64,000 nt of DNA from Manihot esculenta. Lineage: Eukaryota; Streptophyta; Magnoliopsida; Malpighiales; Euphorbiaceae. A program made the position numbers and the translations under genes. Shown piece after piece: positions 1-15,861 of this stretch (position 1 is its first letter; every line of letters starts with the position of its first letter). The notes beneath the pieces were generated by a model. It saw only the letters and a program-made list of their open reading frames with translations, searched no databases and was not told where the DNA came from. The stretch covers positions 26,392,020 through 26,456,019 of the forward strand of contig NC_035170.2 of assembly GCF_001659605.2 (NCBI RefSeq), in the 5' to 3' direction.

Positions 1-1
1 A

Positions 2-688
<687 letters not shown>

Positions 689-1614
689 GGTTGTTCTGAG
701 CTTTCACTTGTCGCGCAAATAGGAAACTAAACAAGCCCTCTGTGCCATCTTATGTATTTGGCTTCTTGCATCTTGAATTGGGCTTTCTTGCCCGTGTACT
801 CTTTGGATTTGCTAATAAAAGTACTGGGAACTGTTTGCAATGATTAAATTGGATTTTTTAAAAAAAAAATCAATTAAAAAATAATTTGAAAAGTTATTTA
901 ACTGTTTCAATTATTAATGATTAAAATAAATTATATTTAATTTAAAATAATTTTTAAAATAGCCTTTAATTAATATATTTAAAAAATATTTATTCCAAAA
1001 ATTACATAAACATGTACCATAAATATATACCTGAAAATAAGAAAAAAGAGATAATCAAGAGAGAAACATAAATTTACATAGTCAGTAGTTTGTAAAATTC
1101 ATTGCTGAAAGTTTATTTTTTATGATTAAAAATTATAAAACAAAATATAAAATAGACATAGAAATATATTTAAAACAAATTATAAATAAATATAAAATTA
1201 GGAAACCCTTTTTCTTTTGCAAGATCAATACGATATTACTAATGAGTTACTTAAATTATTTTTATTAAATATAAAATCAAAATTTAAAGATATGAAAAGA
1301 TTAAAAAAATATAACGTATTTATTTTAATTTATCTATATAAAACAATTTAGTTAAGAGTAGTTGCCGGCATATATGATCAATGCAGAAATCATCTTCAAA
1401 AGAGAGTTTTATTTATACTTATATATTATTTCATTCCACTCTAAATATAATTATAAATTTTTATTGATATATAATAAATAATTTCATTGTAAATATTCAT
1501 ATGGTGGATAATTTATTTTAATGATTTTTTTATATAATTTAATCGATAATTTTTGCTACTATTATTTTTTTTTATTTTTTTAATATAAAAAAATTTAATT
1601 ATTGCACTACACAA
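689..1614. other. Intergenic, very AT-rich
   Basis: 3' flank of the first GST, with AATAAA at 814-819, followed by low-complexity A/T sequence with no coding signal on either strand. I see no RNA gene or ordered repeat in it. Confidence 0.6.
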
Positions 1615-2063
1615 GATGAACATTCAATCAGTTCGATTTAAAATTAAATCAAACCGAATAAATTAAAAATTAAAATTCTAGTATTTATAAAAATTAAATC
1701 AAATCGATTTTATCAGAAATCAAATCGAACTGAACCCATCTGATTTGATTCAATTTGATCGATTTGAATATTTAATATTTTTTTATTTTTTACACTTTAT
1801 TTTTAATATTTTAAAATTTAATTAAAATATTTTAATTTTAATATAGTCTAATCTCTATATTATTGAAAATAATATACTATTATCACTAATTAGTTCGGTT
1901 TGATTTTTTTATTTTTTTATTAAAATTAAATTGAATCGAAATAATATAAAATTTTAAAATTAAAAATTAAACTAAATCAAAATAAATAAAAAATAAAACT
2001 AAAATTTTAATTTAATTTAATTTAATTAATTTTTTCAATTTAAATTGAATTCAACGACCCTCT
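1615..2063 (-). mobile_element. Degenerate hAT-like MITE (CCGAACCGA family)
   Basis: Sequence rich in diverged TTCGATTTGATTT / AAATCAAATCGAA blocks, related in reverse orientation to the well-preserved element at 35881-36320. It shares the internal TCACTAATTAGTTCGG segment (reverse of CGATTAGTGATAATAATA). The ends have decayed and no target duplication is visible, so it is an old copy. Confidence 0.5.
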
Positions 2064-2568
2064 GTATTATTGTGGACCTTCTTTTACATATGAAAACAAA
2101 GAAGCATGATTAGATTCCAACTTAAACAATAAATCTTTTTATAAAATATATTTTTCAATTGTATCATTGGCATTATATAATATTTTACAAAATTATTGAG
2201 TAATGTTAAAACAAACAAGCATGATTAGTTTTCAATTTAATTTTTAATTATTTTATCGCGACAAAATCATTGCAAAATTCAACAATTCCGTCTTTTAAAA
2301 ATTCGTTACTTGTATGTAATTGTTTATATTATTTACTCTTTATAATTTTAATTATATTTAATAGTTAAAAAAATTAAAAATAATATATAATATTATGATA
2401 TTTTAATTGGATGATTTTATAAAACAGATGAAGTATTAATATGAAAGCATTAATTAATAGGTTTATTTTAAAATTAAAAGACGAATTAATAATTTTTTTA
2501 TAATATAGAGTAAAATAATAAATTTTAAAATAAAAATTAAAGGAGGGAAGTGCAGAGAAGTTGATGAT

Positions 2569-3209
2569 ATGAAATCAGCCATGGGAGAAGAAGAAGTGAA
2601 GGTTTTGAGGACATGGTCTAGTCTATATGCATTAAGGGTGGTTTGGGCACTGAGACTGAAGGGCATTGAGCATGAAGAAATATACGAAGATCTCAGAAAG
2701 AAGAGCCCTTCACTTTTGCAATATAACCCTGTTCATAAGAAGATTCCTGTGCTTGTTCACAATGGAAAACCCATCTCTGAATCTCTTATTTTTATTCTTT
2801 GTCTTTTTATTTGATGCAGGTGTTACAGTCAATAAGGTTTGGAGTTCTTTTGGCATAAGGCAAAGAACAAGAAGAAGCAACACTTATAGCACAGGAAAAC
2901 TTGAAATATTTAGAAGAAGAATTGAGGGGAAAGAAATTCTTTGGAGGGGAGGAAATTGGAATGGTAGATCTTGCATTAGGGTGGCTTGCTTATTATCTTG
3001 AAATATATGAAGAGGTAAGTGGTGTAAAACTAATAAACCAGCAAAAATTCCCAGTGTTAACTGCTTGGATGCAGGAATTCTCCAATATCCCAACAATCCA
3101 AGAAAGCTGGCCACCTAGGGACAAGCTCATTCCAAAGGACACCCAAAATGAAGTTAATAATAATAAGACTCAATTGCTTAAGCCAATTGAGACTCACCCA
3201 TTAATTTAG
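2569..3209 (+). pseudogene. Tau GST pseudogene (copy 2)
   Basis: Starts [20 protein letters not shown], a typical tau-GST N-terminus, and runs to GKPISESL. It then enters intron-like sequence: a deletion removed the 3' end of exon 1, the splice donor and most of the intron, so the frame stops at 2812-2814. Exon 2 resumes after TTGATGCAG at 2820 (VLQSIRFGVLL) but has an in-frame TAA at 2856-2858 where the sister copy reads Thr-Gln. Near the C-terminus a further deletion between short CCAA matches joins DKLIP to KDTQNE, losing the FTAAREASL segment. With three separate lesions this is almost certainly non-functional. It is the left member of the first GST-P450 block. Confidence 0.85.
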
Positions 3210-3870
3210 TGTAATACTCTCTGATGCAGCCAAAAGTTTCCCCACAAAATAATGCACAGAACAAAAGGCATCACCTTCTTTTGTGATGCCTATATGTGTG
3301 TTTTTGTCTGTATTTGATTGACTAAGTGTGATATTGTCTTTGGAGTTTTGATTTCTTAATCATGGGTTTGGCTTTTACTTGGCCTTCATTATAAGGGAGT
3401 GTTTGGATAGAATGCAAAATGATTGTTAACCAGAATAAATTTTAATAAAAGAAAATTTGAAATTTTTTTTAGTAATTAATAATGTATTTTTTGGAGATAA
3501 GAAAATGAAATAATTAATTTTGTAGAAATAAATAAATAAAACAATTATTTTTCCTAAAGTCAAATATACCTAAATTTATGACTAAACTATGAAGCATGAT
3601 TATGACAATGGTCCCACAATTTCTGTCTCCCACAATATGTCAATGTAATAAGAACATCAATGTCTGTCATTCAATGAATCTATGTGATTAATTATCAACA
3701 TCTTTAAACTTTCCATTTTGGACTCATTGAATTTGCTCTCATGGCCTCCATTATCTTTTCCTTTTATCCAATTTTTTATTCCTAATGTCGCCACCTTATA
3801 TATATATATTTGATATTGCATAATTTTATATTATATAAAAAATTGATATTTTATATAAAATTAATATTTT
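3210..3870. other. Intergenic 3' flank of GST pseudogene
   Basis: Shared nearly base for base with 8623-9405, so it is part of the duplicated GST-P450 block. It holds a short hairpin (AAAGGCATCACC...GTGATGCCT near 3266-3290) that could act in 3'-end formation. The rest is A/T-rich with no ORF. Confidence 0.5.
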
Positions 3871-4113
3871 TATAATTTTTATTTATTTTATTTTTTTAAA
3901 TATATTAAAAAATAATTTTTTATTATATCTATTTTAAATAGATATTTTGAATATTTATTTAGAAAAATAAAATATTAATAAGAAATTATATTAAAAATAA
4001 GATAAAATTAAATAAGATTATAATAATTAATTTATATATTAATTATAATATAAAAAAGAAAAGTGGATAATAATTTTAAAATAATTAAAAAATAAAGAAT
4101 GAATAAAAATTAT
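3871..4113. repeat. AT-rich terminal-inverted-repeat element, family copy 1
   Basis: Begins TATAATTTTTATTTATTTTA and ends AATGAATAAAAATTAT, so the two ends are near-inverted copies. Related copies lie at 26585-26830, 30648-30911 and 31404-31631. It contains the sequence ATTATATC (3922-3929), which is the empty counterpart of the MITE insertion site at 9465-9948. Confidence 0.4.
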
Positions 4114-4533
4114 GAGACAGATAATTTCATGAATTTATTTAAAAATTTTGAAATATTTTAAATAAATAAAAAAACACTTTAAATTTGTTTAAGTTAATTT
4201 ACTAGTTTTAAAATGTGTAACATAGAGAATATCTATTTTATATTTAGGGGTAAGAAATAAATAAGACTATTTCAGACTGAATTCGACATAAATAATTAAA
4301 AAATAATTTTTCTAAATTTTTTAATAAAAATAGTAAAATAAAAATAGTAATTGAATTCGACACAAATTTTCTAAATTTTTTAATAAAAATAGTAAAATAT
4401 TAATTTAAAACTAATTTTTCTAAAAAGCAGTAATTGAATTCCACAGAACCAAATTGATTTTTATTCAACCCTCCAAAAAAGCATGTTTAAGAACAGTGGC
4501 TGCAAAATATGACTAGTTGCAATATTATATTCC

Positions 4534-4550
4534 TACGTGAGAATATAAAA
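4534..4550 (+). promoter_or_regulatory. Core promoter of P450 copy 1
   Basis: TATAAAA at 4544-4550 lies 54 bases before the ATG, preceded by a TACGTG (ACGT-core, G-box-like) hexamer at 4534-4539. The same arrangement recurs at exactly the same distance in P450 copy 2. Confidence 0.55.
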
Positions 4551-4603
4551 CAGAAGCATAGAACAACGACTAGCACTGGCAGTCTTTGAACTCAAGAGAA
4601 ACA

Positions 4604-6365
4604 ATGGAGTTCATCTGCGGTTTCCTTGTTTGGGCAAGTTTGTTCTTATCTTTGGCTGTGATTCTATGCCGGAGAGGGAAAATTTTGGGACAAGGAACCA
4701 AGAATTTGCCTCCAGGGCCTCCAGGTTGGCCAATCTTGGGCAATATTTTTGATCTAGGAATTGCACCACACAAAGCTTTAGAGGAGCTTAAGTTTAAGTA
4801 TGGACCTGTTCTCTGGCTCAGACTAGGATCCATGGATACAGTGGTGATACAATCAGCTAAGACTGCGGCTGAGCTGCTTAAGAATCACGATACCAGCTTC
4901 TGTGACCGTAAGTCTCTTGAAGTATTTAATTGTCATAACTACAGAGATGGGTCACTTGCTGTTGGCCAGTTTAGCCCCTACTGGCGTATGATTAGGCGTC
5001 TTTGCTCGGTGGAAATGATGACAGTCAAGCGAGTCAATGATACAGCTTCCACTCGGCGGAAGTGCATCCACCAGATGATTAGGTAACCACTGACTTTTGA
5101 ATCCTGTTTATAGATATAGTATTTTTGTATGAAGTTAGATTGAAATAGTGATACTACCATTGCTTTGATGTTCAGGAGTATTGAAGATGATACAGCAGCT
5201 GCAACTGCAAGGGGAGAGTCAGGGGTAGTGAATTTACCTCACTATCTCTTCCTAATGTCATTCAACATAGTTGGTAACCTTATGCTCTCGAGAGACGTTG
5301 TGGATTCACAGTGTAAAGAAGGGTATGAATTTTTTCAAGCTATGGGAATGGTTTCAGTGTGGGCTGGGAAGCCAAATTTAGCAGATTTTTTTCCATTCTT
5401 GAAATGGTTAGATCCACAAGGACTAAAGAGAAACATGACGAGAGATATGGGACGAGCTTTGGAGATTGTTGAAGGGTTTGTGAAAGAAAGGATTGAGGAA
5501 TACAAATTTGGGGATAAGGAGAAAGCTAGTAAGGACTTCTTAGACACTTTGTTGGAATTTGAAGGTGATGGCAAAGATTGGCATGAGAAGATCCCATATG
5601 AAAGACTCATCATACTCGTATTGGTAAGCATATACTTGCATTACTTGAAGAGTTTGTATAATGTCTTGTAATTGCTAATTTGCAAAGCGCAATAATAAAG
5701 GCTAATTAACTAATTATTCTTGGTTTTGTCTGACGTTGAAGGAAATGTTTTTTGCTGGGTCAGAGACTACGAGTACAGTAATAGAATGGGCCATGGCAGA
5801 GTTACTTCGTCAACCTGAAGCCATGAGAAAGGTGAAAGAAGAACTCATTGAAGTTGTTGGAGAAAACAGAAATGTTGAAGAGAGTGACATAGACAAACTA
5901 CCATATTTGCAAGTTGTTGTGAAGGAAACACTTAGGTTACATCCCCCACTTCCTTTGCTCCTGCCAAGAAACACAATACAAGACACAAAGTTCGTTGGGT
6001 ACGATGTACCCAAAGATACTCAAGTTTTAGTGAATGCATGGGCAATAGGAAGAGATCCAGATTCTTGGGAAGATCCCTTGAGCTTCAAGCCTGAGAGGTT
6101 TCTAGGTTTAAACATTGACTACAAGGGGCAAAATTTTGAGCTAATTCCATTTGGATCAGGAAGGAGGATTTGTGTAGGTATGTTATTTGCTCAAAGAGTA
6201 ATTCTCCTTGGTCTAGCATCTTTAATTCACTGTTTTAATTGGGAACTTGATAAGGATTCAACCCATGAGACTTTAGATATGAGAGAAAAGGTTGGGATAT
6301 CTGTTCGAAAACTTATACCTTTGAATGTGATACCCAAGAGATGTTCGGGAGTGATGGCTGGCTAA
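4604..6365 (+). CDS. Cytochrome P450, CYP76A-like (copy 1)
   Basis: An ER-anchored, heme-thiolate mono-oxygenase of the CYP71 clan. CYP76 members oxidise terpenoids, alkaloids or xenobiotics, but the substrate here is unknown. Model: join(4604..5082, 5176..5623, 5742..6365), 516 aa, with all junctions GT-AG and phases 2 and 0. An N-terminal membrane anchor (about residues 3-22) is followed by the proline hinge LPPGPPGWPILGN. Further signatures are the I-helix AGSETTS (314-320), the K-helix ExxR pair E371/R374, FKPERF (424-429), and the heme loop PFGSGRRICVG with Cys453. The start is the first ATG after a TATA box. It is 98% identical in protein to copy 2, and the two genes keep a constant 5,941-base offset from ATG to stop, introns included. 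Family assignment rests on remembered CYP76A resemblance. Confidence 0.92.
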
Positions 6366-7630
6366 AGAATGTAACATCTAGCTAGATACTATATGGTTGT
6401 GTGATGTATGGTATGGATTAAAATAACTACGACTGGCTTTGAGTTTAATATCTTGTCACTCAAATCATATATATTATTGTAGAATTTTCAAGTTAGGATT
6501 ATATATCTCTTTCTCTCTATCAACCAGAGAGAGTCTTGGGGTAATTATATAATTTATAATTCTAAGGGTTATTGGAAAAAAAAATCAAACTTTTATCATA
6601 ATTTTAATTGAGGTATAAAATTGAATTTGAAAAGTTATTGTTCTTAAAGTTTTTATATTAATAAATATATAGTTCTTTAATTTAAAATTTATATTAAAAG
6701 TATATTTTTATTTTATATTTATCATATGTAATACTAAATAAATAATTATTATAAATAAATTTTCACTATGTAAAATATCACATGTAAATATTATATATTA
6801 AAATAATTTATTGAAGATTTATATTCACTATTATAAATTATGCATATATTTTTAATATATGAATTTTATATTAATAATATTAATTCAAATGAAATATTAC
6901 ATTTTTTAGTATGTAAAATTATTCCTTTTATGATTTTCATAAAAATTTAGATATATTAATTATATTTATTATAAGTTATTTAAAATATTTAATATTTTTA
7001 TTTTCTTATCTGTATAATAAGTAAATTTGTGATGTATATTAATTTATTATCTGATCCGATAAAAAATTGTACTTTATATTAATAATATTAAATAAAAATA
7101 AAATATTATATATTTTATATTATAATTTTTTAACATTTTAAATTTTTATTAAACTACTATGCATGTATAAAAATGAAAATGAAAAGTAAATAATGGATTT
7201 AATAAAAAAAATTATTATTAAAATAAAAATATATATTTTAAGAACTGTTTTATTAGTTAAATAAAAATTTAAGAAATATATTATAATTTAACATAAAATT
7301 TTCAAATTCAATTTATTTTTTTATTATAATTATGATAAATTAAAAAATTTTAATTTTATTATTTAAATTTTAAAGTTTTGAATATAAATATAAATTAACA
7401 TAAATATTTGAATTTTTTTATTCAATAAGTCTTTTAAGAAATAATTTTATGTGGCATGAGAGTGTAATAAATTTCTTTTATCAAAATTGATTAACATAAA
7501 TAGCTAAAATTGAGATAAATATGAAAGAATTGATTTTATTATACAAGATTTTAAGGTTAGAATATAAATATAAAAAATAGTGAATGTTTAAATTTTTTTA
7601 TCCAATAAATCTAATTTTAATTATATATAT
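6366..7630. other. Intergenic, AT-rich 3' flank of P450 copy 1
   Basis: Matches 12307-13600 throughout with small indels, so it belongs to the duplicated block. No coding potential, RNA gene or further element is visible. Confidence 0.6.
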
Positions 7631-8139
7631 TGATGACCGCTGGATTTCTCTACCCCCAATCCTGGGCCTAGATTATGGCCATGGCCCATGAAAGGAAGGC
7701 CCGCACGCCTTCTCAAGTAAAACAGGCCCGGACCACCAGATCCTTGAGGCCGGACTCCACCAGATTCTCCCTCATCGAGATCGGCCCAGCCCATACAACC
7801 TCCCCACGGATTCCTTCTTCTCCAAGGTTCAGCGTCCAGCCCAGCTTACGGCCCGGCCCAGAATCCAGAACGAGACTCGTCATACAGCCTGGCAGATCCG
7901 TTCGAGTGTACGCACGGGGGAGAATCAGAGGCTGTTACGCATGGAGCAGGCGCCTGATTTTCTCGTACGCCCATATCTGTGTGGCAGAGACGCGTGGTCC
8001 AATAAGGGGAGAGCCGTTATACGTCATCAGTAGGCAGGAAGAAAAGGATAAAAGGGATACCCCTCTAGAGAGAGGAGAGAGTTCTTCTTGAGTACAAAAG
8101 CCCTTGTAAAACCCTATTGTATTGGATTTCAGATCATCA
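7631..8139. mobile_element. Solo LTR with 5-bp target duplication
   Basis: A 509-base GC-rich island in A/T-rich flank. It begins TGATGACCGC and ends CAGATCATCA (TG...CA), with TATAT directly on both sides (7626-7630 and 8140-8144). The paralogous block has an unbroken, empty site near 13594-13603. The 3' half carries AAAAGGATAAAAGGG and CTCTAGAGAGAGGAGAG runs typical of LTR R/U5 sequence. No internal retrotransposon sequence, primer-binding site or polypurine tract adjoins it, so it is a solo LTR left by LTR-LTR recombination. A 138-codon ORF inside (7675-8091) is incidental. Confidence 0.8.
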
Positions 8140-8144
8140 TATAT

Positions 8145-8413
8145 TATTTAGTTTTTATAATTTTAAACATTCATACCTTTTAATCTTTTTAATTAAAGTT
8201 AATAAATTGACTAATGATTTTTTTTAAAAAATATTAAAAGGTTTGATTTTACAAAATAAAGGACGTGAGTGATTTTGAAATAGATGTGGACTATTTTTTT
8301 TTTAAATTCAAGAATTTAAAAGTAATTTTTTTAAAAAAATTAAAGGAGCGGAGTGCAGGGAATTGGTTTTAAAGAAGGGAGTGGGTTAGCCTAGCTGATA
8401 AGTAGTTGGTGGT
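8145..8413. other. Block junction, 5' flank of GST remnant
   Basis: From about 8343 the sequence (GGAGCGGAGTGCAGGGAATT) is the same GST 5' leader found at 13812. This marks the boundary where the second GST-P450 block begins. Confidence 0.5.
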
Positions 8414-8622
8414 ATGAAATCAGCCATGGGAGAAGAAGAATAAGCAACAGTAATAGCACAGTAAAACTAATAAACCAGCAAAAATTCCCAGTGTTAACTT
8501 CTTGGATGCAGGAATTCTCCAATATCCCAACAATCCAAGAAAGCTGGCCACCTAGGGACAAGCTCATTGCCAAGTTTACAGCTGCTCGTGAGGCTAGCCT
8601 TTCGAAAGGACACCCAAAATGA
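8414..8622 (+). pseudogene. Tau GST remnant (copy 4), internal deletion
   Basis: Begins with the GST start MKSAMGEEE and stops at once (TAA 8441-8443), because a large deletion joins codon 9 to the middle of exon 2. From about 8463 the C-terminal part is readable in another frame: KLINQQKFPVLTSWMQEF, then NIPTIQESWPPRDKLIAKFT and AAREASLSKGHPK before TGA at 8620-8622. It retains the C-terminus that copy 2 has lost, so it shows the ancestral ending of this GST subgroup. It cannot make a GST. Confidence 0.85.
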
Positions 8623-9472
8623 AGTTAATAATAATAAGACTCAATTGCTTAAGCCAATTGAGACTCACCCATTAATTTAGTGTAATACTCTCTGATGCAG
8701 CCAAAAGTTTCCCCACAAAATAATGCACAGAACAAAAGGCATCACCTTCTTTTGTGATGCCTATATGTGTGTTTTTGTCTGTATTTGATTGAAGTATGAT
8801 ATTGTCTTTGGAGTTTTGATTTCTTAATCATGGGTTTGGCTTTTACTTGGCCTTCATTATAAGGGAGTGTTTGGATAGAATGCAAAATGATTGTTAACCA
8901 GAATAAGTTTTAATAAAAGAAAATTTGAAAATTTTTTTTTTGAGTTATTAACAATGTATTTTTTTGAGATAAGAAAAAGAAATAATTAATTTTGTAGAAA
9001 TAAATAAATAAAATAATTATTTTTTTTACAATAAAATTTTCTTTTTCTTTAAAGAAAATTGAAAATAAAAAAATAAAAATTTAAATTTTTTAAATTTATT
9101 TAAATATATTTATTATCGAGTTCAATACTGTGTGAGCCATAATATATCTAAATTAAAGTCTAACTATGAAGCATGATTATGACGATGGTCCCCCAATATG
9201 TCAATGTAATAGGAACATCAACATCTTAAAACTTATCGTTTAGAATCATTCAATTTGCTCTCATGGACTCCATTATCTTTGCCTTTTATCCAATTTTTTT
9301 AATCCTAAAGCCGCCACCACATATATGTATATATATTTGATATTGCATAATTTTATATTATATAAAAAATTGATATTTTTATATAAAGTTAGTATTTTTT
9401 ATCTGATAATTTTTATTTATTTTATTTTTTTAATGTTAAAAAATAATATTTTATTAATTTTTAAATTATATT
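8623..9472. other. Intergenic 3' flank of GST remnant
   Basis: Duplicate of 3210-3930, including the GGCATCACC...GTGATGCC hairpin. Nothing coding is visible. Confidence 0.5.
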
Positions 9473-9940
9473 TAAGGGTGAGCAGTATTAGATTTAAATC
9501 GAAAAAATTCAACGAATCAAATTAATTTAAAAATTTGATTTGATTTTTTATTCATTTCAATTTGATTTAATATTTAATTTTAAAAATTTTAGTTATTTTA
9601 ATTCGATTCAAATTTAATAACAAAATTAAAAAAATCGAAACGATTAGTGATAATAATATATTATTTTAAATAATATAAAGAGATTAAATTATATTAAAAT
9701 TAAAATATTTTACTTAAATTTTAAAATACTAAAAATAAAAATAAAGTGTAAATAAAAAATTTATTAAAAATTTAAACTGATCAAACCGAATCAAATCGAA
9801 TCGAATCAGACTGGTTCGATTTGATTTGATTTCTGATCAAAATCAGTTCGATTCAGTTTTCATAAATACTAAAAATTTTGATTTTCAATTTATTCGATTC
9901 GATTTGATTTTGAACCGAACCGACCGAATACTCCCCTCTA
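9473..9940 (+). mobile_element. hAT-like MITE with 8-bp target duplication
   Basis: Element of 468 bases starting TAAGGGTGAGCAG and ending GAATACTCCCCTCTA. It is flanked by ATTATATT (9465-9472) and ATTATATC (9941-9948), a 7/8 match. The body is the CCGAACCGA / TTCGATTTGATTT type seen at 35881-36320. The paralogous block has the intact empty site ATTATATC at 3922-3929, so insertion followed the block duplication. No transposase ORF is present. Confidence 0.75.
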
Positions 9941-10474
9941 ATTATATCCATTTAAAAAATATTTAATATTTAATTTTGTTAAATATGAAAGATATTTTAA
10001 ATATTTATTTAGAAAAATAATAATTAATAAGTGATCATATTGAAATTAAATAAGACTCTTTCAAACTGAATTCGATATAAATAATTAAAAAATAAATTAA
10101 GTAATAATATTTATTTAATTGAATGAATCCAATCAAATTATATATAATTCAGTTTAATTAGATTTGGTATTTTGAGCGTATCCTATTTGGGCTTCTAAAA
10201 AAATAAATTTCTCTTCTTTTTTTAACATATAATATTGTAAATTATTTTGAAAAAAATTCTATAGATTATATATTATATTTAAGAAATGTTTATAAAAATA
10301 CAAAAGATTTCTAAATTTTTTAATAAAAATAGTAAAATAAAAATTTAAAACTAATTTCTCTAAAAAGCAGTAATTGAATTCCACAGACCCAATTTGATTT
10401 TTATTCAACCCTCCAAACAAGCATGTGTAAGAACAGTGGCCGCAAAAATATGACTAATTGCAATATTATATTCC
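9941..10474. other. Intergenic, upstream of P450 copy 2
   Basis: A/T-rich. From about 10360 it matches the region upstream of copy 1 (AAAAGCAGTAATTGAATTCC at 10364). No gene is seen. Confidence 0.5.
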
Positions 10475-10491
10475 TACGTGAGAATATAAAA
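10475..10491 (+). promoter_or_regulatory. Core promoter of P450 copy 2
   Basis: TATAAAA at 10485-10491 with TACGTG just upstream (10475-10480). Spacing to the ATG is identical to copy 1. Confidence 0.55.
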
Positions 10492-10544
10492 CAGAAGCAT
10501 AGAACAACGACTAGAACGGGCAGTCTTTGAACTCAAGAGAAATA

Positions 10545-12306
10545 ATGGAGTTCATCTGCGGTTTCCTTGTTTGGGCAAGTTTGTTCTTATCTTTGGCTGT
10601 GATTGTATGCCGGAGAGGGAAAATTTTGGGACAAGGAACCAAGAATTTGCCTCCAGGGCCTCCAGGTTGGCCAATCTTGGGCAATATTTTTGATCTAGGA
10701 ATTGCACCACACCAAGCTTTAGAGGAGCTTAAGTTTAAGTATGGACCTGTTCTCTGGCTCAGACTAGGATCCATGGATACAGTTGTGATACAATCAGCTA
10801 AGACTGCGGCTGAGCTGCTTAAGAATCACGATACCAGCTTCTGTGACCGTAAGTCTCTTGAAGTATTTAACTGTCTTAACTACAGAGATGGGTCACTTGC
10901 TGTTGGCCAGTTTAGCCCCTACTGGCGTATGATTAGGCGTCTTTGCTCGGTGGAAATGATGACCGTCAAGCGAGTCAATGATACAGCTTCCATTCGGCGG
11001 AAGTGCATCCTCCAGATGATTAGGTAACCACTGACTTTTGAATCCTGTTTATAGATATAGTATTTTTGTATGAAGTTAGATTGAAATAGTGATACTACCA
11101 TTGCTTTGATGTTCAGGAGTATTGAAGATGATACAGCAGCTGCAACTGCAAGGGGAGAGTCAGGGGTAGTGAATTTACCTCACTATCTCTTCCTAATGTC
11201 ATTCAACATAGTTGGTAACCTTATGCTCTCGAGAGACGTTGTGGATTCACAGTGTAAAGAAGGGTATGAATTTTTTCAAGCTATGGGAATGGTTTCAGTG
11301 TGGGCTGGGAAGCCAAATTTAGCAGATTTTTTTCCATTCTTGAAATGGTTAGATCCACAAGGACTAAAGAGAAACATGACGAGAGATATGGGACGAGCTT
11401 TGGAGATTGTTGAAGGGTTTGTGAAAGAAAGGATTGAGGAATACAAATTTGGGGATAAGGAGAAAGCTAGTAAGGACTTCTTAGACACTTTGTTGGAATT
11501 TGAAGGTGATGGCAAAGATTGGCATGAGAAGATCCCATATGAAAGGCTCATCATACTCGTATTGGTAAGCATATACTTGCATTACTTGAAGATTTTGTAT
11601 TATGTCTTGTAATTGCTAATTTGCAAAGCACAATAATAAAGGCTAATTAACTAATTATTCTTGGTTTTGTCTGACGTTGAAGGAAATGTTTTTTGCTGGG
11701 TCAGAGACTACGAGTACAGTAATAGAATGGGCCATGGCAGAGTTACTTCGTCAACCTGAAGCCATGAGAAAGGTTAAAGAAGAACTCATTGAAGTTGTTG
11801 GAGAAAACAGAAATGTTGAAGAGAGTGACATAGAGAAACTACCATATTTGCAAGTTGTCGTGAAGGAAACACTTAGATTACATCCCCCACTTCCTTTGCT
11901 CCTTCCAAGAAACACAATACAAGACACAAAGTTCGTTGGGTACGATGTACCTAAAGATACTCAAGTTTTAGTGAATGCATGGGCAATAGGAAGAGATCCA
12001 GATTCTTGGGAAGATCCCTTGAGCTTCAAGCCTGAGAGGTTTTTAGGTTTAAACATTGACTACAAGGGGCAAAATTTTGAGCTAATTCCATTTGGATCAG
12101 GAAGGAGGATTTGTGTAGGTATGTTATTTGCTCAAAGAGTAATTCTCCTTGGTCTAGCATCTTTAATTCACTGTTTTAATTGGGAACTTGACAAAGATTC
12201 AACCCATGAGACCTTAGATATGAGAGAAAAGGTTGGGATATCTGTTCGAAAACTTATACCTTTGAATGTGATACCCAAGAGATGTTCGAGAGGGATGGCT
12301 GGGTAA
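10545..12306 (+). CDS. Cytochrome P450, CYP76A-like (copy 2)
   Basis: Model: join(10545..11023, 11117..11564, 11683..12306), 516 aa, with the same exon phases as copy 1. It keeps the membrane anchor, the PPGPPGWP hinge, AGSETTS I-helix, KETLR ExxR helix, FKPERF, and the PFGSGRRICVG heme loop. I count eight amino-acid differences from copy 1: V for L in the anchor, HQAL/HKAL, CLNY/CHNY, SIRR/STRR, ILQ/IHQ, IEKL/IDKL, and two in the C-terminal CSRGMAG/CSGVMAG. Exon 2 protein is unchanged. No disabling change is visible, so both copies should give active enzyme. Enzyme activity on the ER membrane is inferred from family; substrate unknown. Confidence 0.92.
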
Positions 12307-15631
<3,325 letters not shown>

Positions 15632-15635
15632 ATTC

Positions 15636-15673
15636 ATAATAATAATAATAATAATAATAAGAAGAAGAAGAAA
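15636..15673. repeat. (AAT)n-(AAG)n microsatellite
   Basis: About eight ATA/AAT units followed by four GAA units, directly 3' of GST copy 3. Confidence 0.85.
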
Positions 15674-15861
15674 TGCATTTAATTAATGCACAAAACTAAG
15701 GCATAACCTTCTTTTGTGATGCCTATATGCGTGTTTTTGCCTGTATTTGAGTGTGCAGGTTTGATATTCTCTTTGGAGTTTAATTTCTTAACCAATTGAT
15801 TAAAGAGTAAATATTGATTAAAGAGTAATTATCAATTGAAACTTACAATTACTGAGACTAA

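Noticed and set aside
5335..5631. Minus-strand ORFs opposite P450 exon 2 (also 11276-11572)
   Set aside because: Shadow frames of well-supported P450 exons.
7675..8091. 138-codon GC-rich ORF
   Set aside because: Lies wholly inside a solo LTR with TG...CA ends and TATAT duplication; no family resemblance.
4604..12306. P450 pair as an assembly duplicate
   Set aside because: Eight protein differences plus different insertions in the flanks (solo LTR versus MITE) show two real loci.
15632..15861. Search for a HECT C-lobe downstream of gene 1 (also 59673-60006 and 60805-61840 for gene 3)
   Set aside because: No T-C-F catalytic motif or C-lobe-like frame seen by eye in these stretches.
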